From: Cyclaneusma minus | Lineage: Eukaryota; Ascomycota; Leotiomycetes; Marthamycetales; Marthamycetaceae | NCBI GenBank assembly: GCA_037179335.1 | Contig: JAKZHN010000005.1 | Span: 682,001-746,000, forward strand | Length of the DNA: 64,000 nt | Direction of reading: 5' to 3' | In this document: positions 33,166-44,800 of the stretch, one piece after another | Layout of the letters: the number at the start of each line of letters is the position of its first letter | How positions within the stretch are numbered: position 1 is the first letter of the stretch | The notes under the pieces: generated by a model | What the model saw: the letters and a program-made list of their open reading frames with translations, nothing else | Told to the model about the DNA's origin: nothing | Databases searched by the model: none | Translations under genes and position numbers: made by a program

Positions 33166-36100
33166 TCATCCATAGAGACCATAGCAGGGGAGGTCCGAAG
33201 GCGAGAGCCAAAGAGGGATGCCATCAGGTAAAGTCAAATACTTGGTATGTTCCGCCAGGGTAAATGTCGGCCAGCAGGGTGTTTCCCCGCCCAGAATGTC
33301 GACTCGCAAGGGGTGTTCCTTGGGGCCAATAGGGGTTACCACGAGGCCAGGTCCTGATAAAGTTGCCAAAAAGGTAATGATATCAACGTCGAAGAGTCCA
33401 GATCGTGCGGTGGGAGTGGAGACGGGAACCGGGTGATTTTCAGATACCGGACCAGCGGATGGAAACAAGAGGATGTAAAATTTGTGCTTACCTGGAATTG
33501 TTACGCTGGAGTTTAATTCGGAGCTCGAAGTAGATAGCATCGAACTACTTGACGACAAAGAAGTCGAAGAAGAGAAAGTTAAATGCGAAGAGAGCGTAGA
33601 GGTCGAAGGCGAAAAGCTCGATTGTGAGTCTGGGGTCGACCTGGCTACCATGCTAGATGCGGCTGAAATAGATGTTGAACTAAATGCCGCTAAACTAGTC
33701 AAGCTAGAGCTGGAAACCGAAATTGGCGATGTAGAGTTCGATTCGAAGGTCGATAAACTCAGTGAAGTTGTACCATTTAGAAATTGAGAGCTTGATTCAA
33801 GTGTAGCCGACAAGATACTGCTGGAGGATAAAAATGTTGGCGAAGAAGCTGTTGTTTGTACAATTCGCGTGCCTGACGTCGAAGGACTAGATTCATATGT
33901 CGGGATTGGCGGATTTGTACTGCTTGGTGATGATGAGCTTGAACCAGAGGCCGAATTGGAAAGCATCGCACTGGTTGAAATTGTAGAGTTAGAATCCGAT
34001 TGACCAATTATACTGCTAGACGAAGAGCTCGATGCTGGCAGATTCAAACTATTTGACGCTGTCGATCTCGATGCAGAGCCCGCTGGACTGCTTGAGTTTG
34101 AATTGGTCACTGAAGAATTTGGGGAGTGAGCTCCTCCCCCTCTGGAGGCTTGAGCGGTTGGAGTTTGAGCGGTTGAATTTTGCGAGTTTGACCCTGTGGA
34201 GCTTGAACGTTGCGAGAGTGATCCAGAGGCAGAGATCGGAAGCGTTGTATCAAGGGTATAGTCGAAGACATCGAAGATGGAGTACTTGACTGGTACACCG
34301 ATGGCGAGCTTGATACTATGCTAGACACTGGGCTTGAAACTGAGCTCGACGAAGGGGTTAATGCCGAGTTGTTTGCACTTGATGGCGCACTTGATGAATT
34401 TGACGTTGACGGCGTGCCTGGAGAGATTGAAGATGTGCTCGACTGGTAGATTGATGAACTGGATGAAATTGATGGTGGCATAGTTGGAGAGATCGAAGAT
34501 AAAGAATCCGACCGATTAATCGAAGCCGAGCTCGATGCGGAGCTGGATACAGAGTTTATGATGACTGAACTCGATGTAGAATTAAGGGGTGGAGTTGAAG
34601 CTATCGGAGGAGACGAAGGACTCGAATGGTAAATAGATGTCGGGCTTGATGCTATAATGGATGCTGAACGTGAAATCGAGGCCGATAAAGGAGCTGTAGA
34701 GCTAATCTCGGAACTTGATAAACTTGATGGCGCAGTTGAAGGTACCATTGAAGACGAAAAACTGGACTGGTAGACGGACGCAGAACTGGCCGCAGAGCTG
34801 GTCCCTGCACTTGGCGCACTGGAAGCTGATGGTGGCACACTTGAACTTGCTGGCGTATTTGGACTTGGTTGTTGTGCACTTGACAGTGTGCTTGAAGACA
34901 TCGAAGACGAGGAGCCGGACTGGCTAACTATCTCTGAGCTCGATAAGGAGGAGGTGGGCGCATAGGTAGATGTTGGAGTGGGCGGCCCACTTGAACTTCG
35001 TGGCGCACTGGATGCACTTGACTGCTGTGTATCTGACATGGAACGAGAATAACTCGATTGGTAACCTGACTCCAAGCTCGAGGATACCAAGCCCGATGGG
35101 GAAATGGACGCTGAACTGGATGCTGAACGTGGTGGCGGCGCACTTAATGGAATTGGAGGTGCGCTTGGAGGAGTCGAAGAGGAAGAGCGCGACTGTTCAA
35201 CTACTCCCGAGCTTGACGATGTCGACGACGATGAGCCGGGTTGATAATTCGACACCAAGCTGGCTGTCGAGCTGGAGGCTGAACCAGAAACCGACGGGGA
35301 GTAATCGGGTGATGCAGAACCAGATGCCGAAAAACTCGATGTTGAAGAAGTGGGTACTAAGGAGACACAGTTAGTTGAAAAAAGTCTGGAAACCCCCCTC
35401 CAATACTTGGGATTTGAGAGTATCCCCAGTGATCTTGAATATCCCCAAGAATTGGGAGTACAGTGCCATGAGAAAAGTCTGGGTACGGCCTAGGATCAAT
35501 GGGTCATAACATTCCCAATAACTTGGGATATTCCGGATCACCCTGTATCTTCCCAATTACTTGGAATATTCCTAGTTACTTGGGATATCGTAATTCCGAT
35601 TGTTCAGGGACCGTAGGCCGTATCCAGACTTTTCGTCCCACTGCATTCTCAGTGACTAGGAATATCCCCACTACTTGAGGTAATTCCTAAGCATTGGGAA
35701 TATCCTTGTTAATTCCGAAAAATCCGAAAAGTCAAGAAATCTCAAATAGCCGGAAACAAAAGTCCATTCTGACCACTGTAACACATTAAGCTCGGAAAGG
35801 GGGTCCAGACTTACTTTGCCCAGTTGTAGTTGTCGGAGAAATAGCAGTCGAAGAGCTGAGTGCTGCACTAGAAAACCTCGACGATACTGAGGATGCTAAG
35901 CTGGACGATGCTAAGCTGGACGAGGAGGCTGAGCTCGAAAGCACTGTTGGACTTGGTGGAGCACTTGAAGGAATCGAAGGCGAAGAATTCGGCTGAGAGA
36001 CGGTCGAGCTAGTCGTAGAGCTGGAGATTAAAGTTGATATAGGACTTGACGTACCTGAAGGTGTAGATAATACGGAACTAAGTCCAGCACTTGATACTGA

Positions 36101-38448
36101 TGGTGCATTGCTGGACAATAGACTCGAAGGCGAAGAATTCGGCTGAGAGACGGTCGAGCTAGACGCAGAAGGGGATACTAAAGTTAATACAGGGCTTGAC
36201 GTACCTGATGACACAGATGGTGGAACTATCTCACTAGTTGCCGATGAGGAGATACTCGACGGCGGAGAGCTGGAGGGCGAAGAACTCGAAAGGAAAGAAC
36301 TCGAAGACGATGAGCTCGGGATCGGTGTACTCGAAGAGCTCTGGAGCAAAGAACTCGAGGAAGATGAGCTTGCAAGCGGAGGACTTGAGGAGCTTTGGAG
36401 TAAAGAACTCAAGGAAGATGAGCTCGGGATTGGTGAAATCGAAGAGCTCTGGAGCAAAGAACTCGAGGAAGATGAGCTTGCAAGCGGAGGACTTGAGGAG
36501 CTTTGGAGTAAAGAACTCAAGGAAGATGAGCTCGGGATTAGTGAAATCGAAGAGCTCTGGAGCAAAGAACTCGAGGAAGATGAGCTCGGGAGCGGAAAGC
36601 TTGAAGGGGCTGAGCTGGAAGGCGATGAGCTTAGGGCCGGAAAATTCGAGGGCGAGAGACTTGAACTCGATTGGTAAACCGATGCCGAGCTTAATCTAAA
36701 ACTTGACGTAGTCAATGGAATAGATGATGAGGAACTCGGCATAGAGCTTGTGCTCGGGACTGAGCTAGACGTCGGCGGGCTACACCCCGGAGAAGCGGTG
36801 ACGGTCGATGGAATAGCCCACGTATAAGCCGGCTGTGCGAAACAAGTTGTCCGGTTCGTAGCCGCGGCAAAAACGGGCGTTGAGATGGAGAATTGCGTTG
36901 TGATGCAAGTCGTAACCGGCACGTAGGCACCCCCTGTGTACTTTGAAGTTGGCGACTTGGCACCGCTTGAGGACGCGGCATAGTTGTACGAAGAATAAAC
37001 CAAGATGTACCCTTTGCTACTTTGTGCTGCATCGTTGCCAGCCCACTGCAGGTTGTTGCCAGGCATGACATTTACCATACAGTTATTGCGAGCCACGATG
37101 GGGTTAGCGAAGGTGTTAGAATAATAACACTTTCCCTGTGATTCTGTCAGCCAGGCCATGAGAGGAACATATAGGTAGCTACAGTGAGACGAAAAAGTCC
37201 GAATACGGTCTATAGCGGGGTTAAATAATAATTGTAAATATCCCAAAATGATGGGAGTATTTTAAATGACTGGGAATATCCACAAGGGTCAGGGGGTAAC
37301 GACAAAAAGGGGGAAACCAACATGTTGATATCCAACCCATATGGCGTAGCTGGCGTTATACGCAAGATTTAAACAGTCCTTCCACCGTCAGTAAAAGCTA
37401 AAACAGCAAAATTGCGAGTGGTATATACCTGCCAGCGCCCACCGGGAGGCAGAGCAGCGTAGTTGGGAAAAGCGGTATATCTGCAGTCTGCGAACCAGAC
37501 ACATGCCGCCAGCTGATAGTATTGATTCCCAGGGTAGAAGTATGGCGTAGCAGCTGGCAACGCAGTGTTGACTGTTGAACCGGTCGTTGGAATAGGAGTG
37601 GCACGGGTCGACCAAACAAGGGGAAGATAGCTGGCATTATACCCCGATCCGCAAAAGAAGTATGGATTGACACGACAAGTATTTTGCGTATATTGCCACC
37701 TTGGATTCGATGCGATATTTTCCGTGTCTCGCTGATTTGGATAGACGGTCAACTGATCACCGCACAGGCAGCTTCCCTCGTCCCACATTGCAACGTATGT
37801 AAAACCGGTCGTCGACTGCCAGTTGGTGGACGAATAGCCGTTCCAAGTATACTTGTTCAAGAAATAGCCGTTGTTTGCACAAAGGTACATGCAGTCTTCC
37901 GGTTCTCGAATAGCCACATAGGCAATGGCGGCCGCAGCGCGAGCGTCGAGCCTTCTGTCAGTTTCTGAAATCGCAAAGTCCTGAATCTGGGATTCAGGAA
38001 TTTCCAGGCTCTCAATGTTGTCCTGGTCCATCGTAAAGTTGGCCGTACCGCGGGCTTTGATGGGGATATTACCTGCAATAGTGCCGTTTGTCACGTTTTG
38101 TATAATAACCCAGTTGCCGTATTTCATGATATTGGTGTAAGGATTCCCCGTACCGACGTAAGTTGGGTCAGGATTTCCAGGAAAGTTCCCTTCGCAGTAC
38201 TCATATGGTCTGTAGTAGGGCGATAGTAATTGGTAGTTGTTATCGCCGGGGGACCATGACGGGGCCGGGTTCCATGAATACTGGGGAGAGATGGTGGGAG
38301 CTGGCGGGATCGTGGAACAGCTCGAGCTATAAGGTGGTGACGGAGTAATCCATGGAGACGAAGACGAAGTTGTCTGCGACATTGCTGGCAGGGCCAGAAT
38401 AGCCAGCAAGAACAGGCGTAGCATGAACATAGTCTCCCCATAGCTCAT
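33166..38448 (-). CDS. Large secreted Ser-rich mucin-like protein with Cys-rich N-terminal domains; reading frame broken near its 3' end
   Basis: Minus-strand exons 37429–38448, 35815–37135 and 35356 downward are joined in phase. The start at 38448 gives a signal peptide (MFMLRLFLLAILALPAMSQ). Cys-rich regions follow: YLCANNGYFLNKYTWNGYSS, EGSCLCGDQLTVYPN (WSC-like in spacing, not certain), YYQLAACVWFADC and GKCYYSNTF. A very long Ser/Thr/Pro tract comes next, with S-x-VYQSS repeats and two 108-bp (36-residue) exact-length units at 36333–36440 and 36441–36548. Such architecture suggests an O-glycosylated, wall-associated surface protein. The Ser-rich frame of exon 3 shifts near 34250: one frame runs to a stop at 34107, and the Ser-rich coding continues in another frame to 33166. 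Whether this is a frameshift or a missed intron is unresolved. Confidence 0.55.
35366..35828. mobile_element. Miniature inverted-repeat element forming intron 2 of the mucin-like gene
   Basis: The left end ACAGTTAGTTGAAAAAAGTC and the right end in reverse (TACAACTGGGCAAAGTAAGT), both leading into CTGG and a C-run, are inverted copies of the family terminus. The intron (35357–35814) almost coincides with the element. The donor GTAAGT lies inside the right terminus, the branch-point-like CAACTAAC inside the left terminus, and the acceptor CTTAG 8 bases outside. A second copy (35459–35645) is nested within. Confidence 0.68.
35459..35645. mobile_element. Nested miniature inverted-repeat element, TACAGTGGG family
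   Basis: Left TACAGTGCCATGAGAAAAGT continues as CTGGGTACGGCCT. The right end is its reverse (GTAGGCCGTATCCAGACTTT, CGTCCCACTGCA). It shares the internal GATCAATGGGTCATAA segment with copy B at 3063–3302. Confidence 0.78.
36333..36590. repeat. 108-bp in-frame tandem repeat in the Ser-rich region
   Basis: Units at 36333–36440 and 36441–36548 are nearly identical, and a partial third follows. Each encodes 36 residues of the type SSLLQSSSISPIPSSSSLSS. Confidence 0.85.
37180..37320. mobile_element. Partial miniature element inside intron 1 of the mucin-like gene
   Basis: It begins TACAGTGAGACGAAAAAGTC and CGAATACGGTCTATAG, a clear family terminus. Interior 'AAATATCCCAAAATGATGGG' units follow. 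The far terminus is degraded (CGACAAAAAGGGGG near 37305). It lies wholly within the intron 37136–37428. Confidence 0.62.
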
Positions 38449-39559
38449 ATTCGAGTTTGAATAGAGAAAACCGATCTTCGACGGAGGTGTATGGTGGACG
38501 GTCCATTCGAACCAGTAGGACATAGAGCGATCTGAGCTTGAGTAATGCGGGATGGCGGAGCGAGAAGGAAAGGAAGAGAAGTCGAAAGGTTGTGGATCAG
38601 TCTTAGAGTAGAAAAGGGACCGCTTTAGTTGTTGAAAAAGGCCAGTAGGTCATCGTGAGAATGTAGCCTTCTTGGCAATCCCTACTGGAGCCGGATATGT
38701 GGAGCCCGACTCATATTCGCTCCAACTTTTCATTACATGTACACGTGCAACATCGAATGCTCCACTATCAGGAATACAGCGGCCAAGTACCCGACAAATA
38801 AGAAGCAAATCGTTGAATAGAAATCCCAATCAAGAGTATGAAGAGCCCGAGTGGGTCAGTGGGATGTCTATGGCAGAGAAAAAGACAACTTACTAAGGGG
38901 ATGAAATAGGCTCAAGGCCTTCTTGGGAAAGGGGGCACATCGAGTCGGCTTCTCTGGGTAAGAGAGCACAGGGCCGCCTCGATGCATTCCACTCCGGGCC
39001 GATGAAGGGGAACTCTGCCGGTGATGCACACAGGAGCTGAAATTTCAAGCACGTCTGAGTAGTAAACGATGGCGTTTTGTGGAGGACCCGCGACTCTGGT
39101 CTCTGGAATCTGTCGTGCCGTTGCCGTTGGCCGCTGAAGCAAGGAGCCCGTTGAGGCAAGGAAGGCAATTTAGGTATTGAAATTCATCTCATGGAGCCGG
39201 TATCTTGGGTTGCGGACCAGAAGAGCATCGTAGCATTCCTTGCGTGGTGTTTCTGTGAGGTGCAAAATTACATGTCTCGACTTTATATCCGGGTATCCCC
39301 GGGGCCCGACGTCAAACGTACGGACCACATAATACAAGCCGCAAATTGTACACAAGCCACAACTCTATTTCATGATCACGTGCCAGACGCCAAGACTAAA
39401 GCTCCAAATCTTCAGAAAGCCGGTCGTAAAACGTCAGCCAACTGCCAATATTCTCCCACCTTCCCGCATCATGCTTTCGCGATAGCTACATTTGTTCCAC
39501 CAGAATCGCAATTCCCATCTCCAGCTCTACACCTACATCTCCCACCTTCCCACGCCAAA
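38449..39559. other. Divergent spacer between mucin-like and ZNF830-like genes
   Basis: The promoters of both genes should be here. CACGTG occurs near 39377. No gene was recognised. Confidence 0.4.
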
Positions 39560-40603
39560 ATGACCGACGTCCGCGGTCTCCTTCGCGCCGAGCGCGCATC
39601 CCGCCGAATAGATCATCCCCAAGCTACCTATTCCACCACCGGCCAATTAGTCTGTCTGGTCTGCCAGACTCAGATCAAAAGCGAATCCTTATGGCCCACA
39701 CATCTGCGCTCTTCGCAGCACCTCTCGCGGTTGCAAAAATTACGACCGTCCGGATCTTCCGCATCTGCCCCAGCGGCGCAAGACGAGAACGCGCCTCTGC
39801 CACCCGCAGAAAACGGAAATGGCACGAAAGACAGCAAGGAAGCAAATACCGAAACTGAAACTCCCGCGAGAAAGGTTTCAGCCAGCAAGAAGCGCAAAGC
39901 CAGTCACGACGACGAAGAGGGCAACGACTCAGAACGACGCAAACGCGCCAAAGCGACCAATGGCACATCCGACTTCTTGGACACTGGCGCGGCCAAAACC
40001 CCAAGCAGGACCTACGCATCTCCCAAAATAAGCTCCATGTCATCCGGGCGCTCCACACCACAAGAAATGTCACTCCCCTCTCGACCCGCCACGCCTCTGA
40101 AACTCACTCCAAATTCCTCCGAAAGTGCGAGCAAACCTGAAATTGTACCGGTCCCAAGCGCACCGGTAGCAGAGGTTGATGAAGACGAGTGGGCCGCTTT
40201 CGAAGCCGATATTGCGGCTGCGGAAGCGCCCGCGCCGGAAGATGCGACGATTGTAGCGGCGCCTGTATCTGCCAAGGACATGGCTGCGAATACGGACGAC
40301 GATTATGCCAAGCGTAAAGAGCGGGAAGAGCGGAACTTGATGGAAGAGAAGGAGGATGCTAAGAGGCGGATGGAGGATGAGCTGGAGGAGATGGAGGGGC
40401 TGGAGGCGAGGGTTAGGAAATTGAGGGAAAAGAGAGAGGCATTGAGGTTGAAGGAGAACGTGAACGTGGGGGGTGGGGGTTCAGATGTTGGGAAGGTCTC
40501 GGAGAGTGTCAGTAATGGGAAGAAGATTGATGAAGAGGAGGAAGACGACGACGACGAGAGTGAGGATGAGGATGAGTGGGATGGCTTTAGGCTACGAGGT
40601 TAG
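39560..40603 (+). CDS. ZNF830/CCDC16-like zinc-finger protein
   Basis: This is a single exon of 347 residues from the ATG at 39560. The N-terminus MTDVRGLLRAERASRRIDHP leads to one U1/matrin-type C2H2 finger (CLVCQTQIKSESLWPTHLRSSQH, C-x2-C-x12-H-x5-H, residues 32–54). A disordered Ser/Pro region with basic nuclear-signal-like patches (KKRKASH, ERRKRAK) follows. Further on are a DEDEWAAFEADIA motif, a charged coiled coil (NLMEEKEDAKRRMEDELEEM), and a very acidic end terminating EDEWDGFRLRG. This order fits the ZNF830/Ccdc16 family, nuclear proteins linked to splicing complexes and genome stability in animals. The role in fungi is less clear. The frame is open far upstream, but the ATG at 39560 is the one that starts the conserved sequence. 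Confidence 0.75.
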   Translation: MTDVRGLLRAERASRRIDHPQATYSTTGQLVCLVCQTQIKSESLWPTHLRSSQHLSRLQKLRPSGSSASAPAAQDENAPLPPAENGNGTKDSKEANTETETPARKVSASKKRKASHDDEEGNDSERRKRAKATNGTSDFLDTGAAKTPSRTYASPKISSMSSGRSTPQEMSLPSRPATPLKLTPNSSESASKPEIVPVPSAPVAEVDEDEWAAFEADIAAAEAPAPEDATIVAAPVSAKDMAANTDDDYAKRKEREERNLMEEKEDAKRRMEDELEEMEGLEARVRKLREKREALRLKENVNVGGGGSDVGKVSESVSNGKKIDEEEEDDDDESEDEDEWDGFRLRG

Positions 40604-40890
40604 CATTCGCGCCCTTTAATAAGGACCGTTTTGAGACCGTTCGCACTATCCTAGGAGCAGGGGTAGAACGTTTCAAGTCGTTCGGTCGAGAATTCATCAC
40701 GAAGCAGAGAACCCCTTTCTTTCGAGAAAATATTCAAGGCTTGTATTCCTAGGTCGAACAAAAGTACAAGTACAACCCAAAACGCCCAGGTTCCAACGCC
40801 TTGAACCCCCGAAAAGCGCTGTCCTCACCCCGAGGCATAAACCTGTAGTACGTTCTGTCGTTCCCGCCCAGTATCCCATCCCATTAAGTA
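40604..40890. other. Convergent spacer between ZNF830-like and F-box genes
   Basis: These are the 3' flanks of the two converging genes. Nothing else was seen. Confidence 0.35.
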
Positions 40891-41813
40891 TCAACCAACA
40901 ACGCCCTCCCTACCCTTCTTCTCCCAAAATCTCCTCAGTCCCCAAACATGGGCCCTAGTCGGCTCCCTCGCCTCTCTCTCTCTCCTATCTCTCGCCTGCA
41001 TCCCCCACCTCGCCAACCTTCCTCCCTTTCCATAATCCGCCGCACACCCCCTTTCCATCTTCCCACCATTTCCAAACCTACGAATCAGCCTCTTAACTTC
41101 CACCTGATCCTGCTCCACGACACCAGTCTCTGCTTTAGAAGCGGCTTTTTGTCGGCGCTCTTCTATCCAGTTACGAAGAACGTCTTTGATCTTTTCCTTT
41201 TCAATGCGGCGTTTGGTTTCGATCAGGGAGGGGGCGAGGTGTGCGGAGGGGAGGCATTCGGTAGGGAGGACGTTGCGGGATACGAGGGTGGGGATGGTGG
41301 GGCGGCGGAGGAGGGAACGGTTGAGCTTGATCTGTTGCAGTGATTAGAAATGATTTGGAAAAGAAGTATAGAAAGACGTGACTTACTTTGATCAAGTCTC
41401 GACCTAGTCTTCGAGCTGCTTGGGTTGTGCGGGTTATGTAGATGCGGTTGGAGATTAGATTGGCGAGGGGAGGGCGCGCGGGGATGGAGCGAGAGAGGGA
41501 GAGGGATGCGCGGGAGAGGCGGGCGGAGTGGAGGACGGGGTCGAGAGAGAGGATGCGGAGATGGTGGTTGACCTATGGAGCAAAATGTCAGTTAATGAAT
41601 ATAAGGATGGCTGGGATGAAAATGGATGTTGAGCAAGTTGGTAAGGGGAATGCAAGTTACGAGGGAGTTTCTGCTTACTCTGGAAAGATTGTGAAGCTCA
41701 GGTACGTCGAGGAAAGACAGGATGTGAAGGAGAAGCTCGTCGGGGAGGGAGTCAAGGTAGGCGAGGCTGGTGCTGGCGGTGACCAGAGTGGGAGTGATGT
41801 CGTTGGCGGCCAT
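40891..41813 (-). CDS. F-box domain protein
   Basis: Minus-strand exons 41679–41813, 41387–41572 and 40891–41331 (donors GTAAGC and GTAAGT; acceptors CATAG and AACAG) give 253 residues. The N-terminal F-box reads YLDSLPDELLLHILSFLDVP / ELHNLSRVSR (about residues 19–47) and continues over the first splice junction into VNHHLRILSLDP. The rest is basic and helical (IETKRRIEKEKIKDVLRNWI) with a low-complexity RG-rich end. F-box proteins link substrates to Skp1–Cullin ubiquitin ligases; no substrate-binding repeat (WD40, LRR) is visible. The short form and late basic tail are typical of filamentous fungal F-box proteins of unknown target. Confidence 0.78.
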
Positions 41814-44800
41814 AGCTCCTGGAGCTCTTATCGCGAGATAAAGTGGAGATGTTGGTGTTGGATGGCAAAGTCGCGGTTGTATTGCAGAAGTTATTGTCTA
41901 GGCTGACGATATTCGTAGGTAGACGTACATGTAGCGAGAGAAGGGAAAGAGTGGAATGCTACATGTACCCTGCTACGAGGTATGGTGAAGGTCACAGATG
42001 ATGTGGTGGCAGAGTACCAATATCCGGGTCATCCGTGCCACTCGAGTGCACCGTTTCCTGTCTGAAGGTCGTGCTCCGCTTCTGTCACCTTTGGACCTCT
42101 CAAGTAAACATGATAGAATGATTGTCGGGTCAAATTCGCCGGGTTCGTCAGGACTATTATTATGGTTTCAATGTTAGTTTGAGAGGTGGCTGGATTGAGG
42201 TGCAATTGCTACTCGGATCCGGTTGTCGTTCGCGGCTTAGCCGCCGAGACTCCGAGCTACTACTAGTACCTCAGAATAACTTTGTGTTTTGTACGGGTAC
42301 AACATTGCAACCTACAACTACCGCCACCAATTCGGAATGCTGCTTTGGCTATTTTGGCACCGAAGCTACTCAGCTACTGTGTGATTGCTTGTCGTCTACT
42401 GCTGGAAGCCTCCCAAGTCCTTTGGCGGCAAGCTCGTTCCTTGGTGTCAGACACTGCACTGCTCCAAGACGGATCGCCGAGTTGTCACAGGAGATAACCA
42501 AGGCCATCAATGGAGACTTGACATCTTGAGCCAATGCAAGACTGAGCCGCTTTGCATCCACTTACTTCGTTGAGCAGGTTGTCCGGAAAACTTTCCTTCT
42601 CCTTGCCTCTGCCCCTCTGGCCTCTATCGACGCGTCCTCCTCGACCGCGTATGAGACCACGGTGTGACTTCATCAGCATCAATCATCACTTGACAATCAT
42701 CCTCTGCGCTCTGGATAGCGGAACGGCCTTCAAAATGGGCCGCAGCTGCCTGCTGTACAATGCTAGCGTTTACATAGGTCGAGCTAATGGTGCATTGCAT
42801 TGCTGGGCCTGCTGCCAGCCAGGGCGCAAAGGCTGCGTCCTGCGAGTCCTGAGTTCGTGGGAGCATTGAAGCTCACCGACCGCACCACCAAAAACCGACT
42901 GATCGCCGGCTTACGAGTTAGGTGCTCTCCATATGCTCAAACTCTCGAACTTTCCAAGTAACGAAAAAAGGGTTTATGCAATGCACGATGTGCTGGCCAG
43001 CCAACTGCTGCTGGTGGTCGAGCAGCAAACTCTCCTTGCTATCACGCCCCCCGATGACTCTTCTCCTTTCCGCATCCGCAAGGGCGCGGCCGCCTATTCA
43101 ACGGCCGCTCGCAGAAGCTCCGGAAAAGCACAGGCTGGCAATTGAGCCTCAAAACAAACCCCCTCCCTTGTCACCACTCCATTGGCCGACAGTGCCTCGT
43201 TCTCGCAACTATGGCCTCAGCTGAGGCCGCAGGGGGCGGTTGCGCTTTGAGCGGCCCCCGATTTAGGGACTGCTTGCTACTGGACCTCCAAGAGCACGCA
43301 ACAAACACCAATCGTTTCGGCCGATTGCTCTCCTCAAGACGCCCTGTAATGAGCGACGAGTGCTGTCTCTTCCATGTACTCTGACTCTTGTGACTTGCAA
43401 TGCTCAAGTCCGCTTGCTACCCCGACGATCATGGAAGTCTGGTCCCCAGCACGCAGCGGCTATGGCTATTAATTGCTTGCTTGTTTATACACCACACCCG
43501 ATACTCCTCGCTCCCGTTCTGTCCTCTTCTCCAAGCATCAATTGAACCCCCTGGACCTTACCATGGGCTTCAGTGGATAGCCTGTATCGCTCTGATACTG
43601 CAAGACGCGACGTCAAGGCCATCTGGGGGACCTCATGTGGACCTCATCGCATTACCTAGAACGGGAGTCTACATGTACCACCAGATCTCCGCCATCTTGC
43701 AATTCGACGTACATGACGAAGGCCGACCCCTGACACGGCCTGGCCTCCAGCATGTACGCGCTGCCATGATCGAAGCGTCAGAGAAGAAGGGAAAATCGGC
43801 ACCTCTGCCCATACCATTTCGCCTGTCGTCGTGCATAGACTTTACGGACTAGGCCCTGCCTCATCCATCACCACACGTCGTCTATCTGCCACCCTCCTCC
43901 CATCAAAAGCCGCTCCTCGCATGCGAGAACCTGCTTTGGGGACCTGCTTCCTCCACGGCCGAGGATGAGGCCCTCCGGAGAAGCAAGACGAAAGAAAAAC
44001 AGGCCCCACACAGGTATCTTCGTCCAAGTCGCAGCCGTTGAGCAAATGCCTCCGACTGTCGCGCTACAGCCTACCCCCCAAAACACGTGCTGCGAGCCTG
44101 CATACACCAATGGGATGCCGCCGACTGCCAATCCAGGTTATGCAGCGACACCTTAAATCTAGCAGGCTAGCAGCCACCACCCCCAAATTTCTCTGACGCC
44201 ACCCTGCTGGCCCCGATTGGACACTGAAGCTGGGCCTGCGCCATCAGACTCCACCGTCCGCAGATGTCATCCAGCACATGATATCTTCGCGACCCGACGA
44301 TCAGGTTCGCCGGACCAAGCAAAATCCAACGTCTCGCGACCCGCTCCAGCCCGCCTCCGCACTGTCCTCTCGTGTCTACAATTTTGCCAATCTCTGCTAA
44401 AGGGGCCTCCGCAAAAGGGGCCGCCCTGGAGCCTGACGTGAATTGCGGAGAAATGCTGGAGCCTCGCTTGGGTCGAGAAATGGGCCTTGTTTACCACCAG
44501 GAGACGGGCCGCGAAGACTTTTTCGCGTATTCTAGATGTAAACACGACAATTCTTCTGCCTACCAACCCGTCCTCTACATGTAAAATATCCCCCAACAAG
44601 GCAAAAATCCACACTGTATCAGCATGCCACCGGCTGCCCCGCCCCCAGACCGCTCTTCAACATGGACCAGGGCCCCAAACTCCACGTATAGAATTTAGCC
44701 TTCCTTGCAGTTCTCCTCGAACTTGACTGATTTTGCTTCCCTTCTTCCTGCTCCGCCTCGTTTGTATCTCCTTTCTGCACGGTCTAGCCGCCTTGCTCAC

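Noticed and set aside
36238..36699. Plus-strand Lys/Ser-rich frame opposite the mucin-like gene
   Set aside because: It mirrors the 108-bp repeat of the minus-strand Ser-rich coding. The minus strand has signal peptide, Cys domains and phase-matched exons.
43400..43852. Open frame of about 150 codons in the 4.9-kb gene-free block
   Set aside because: No domain or convincing codon pattern, and several equally long frames overlap it on both strands.
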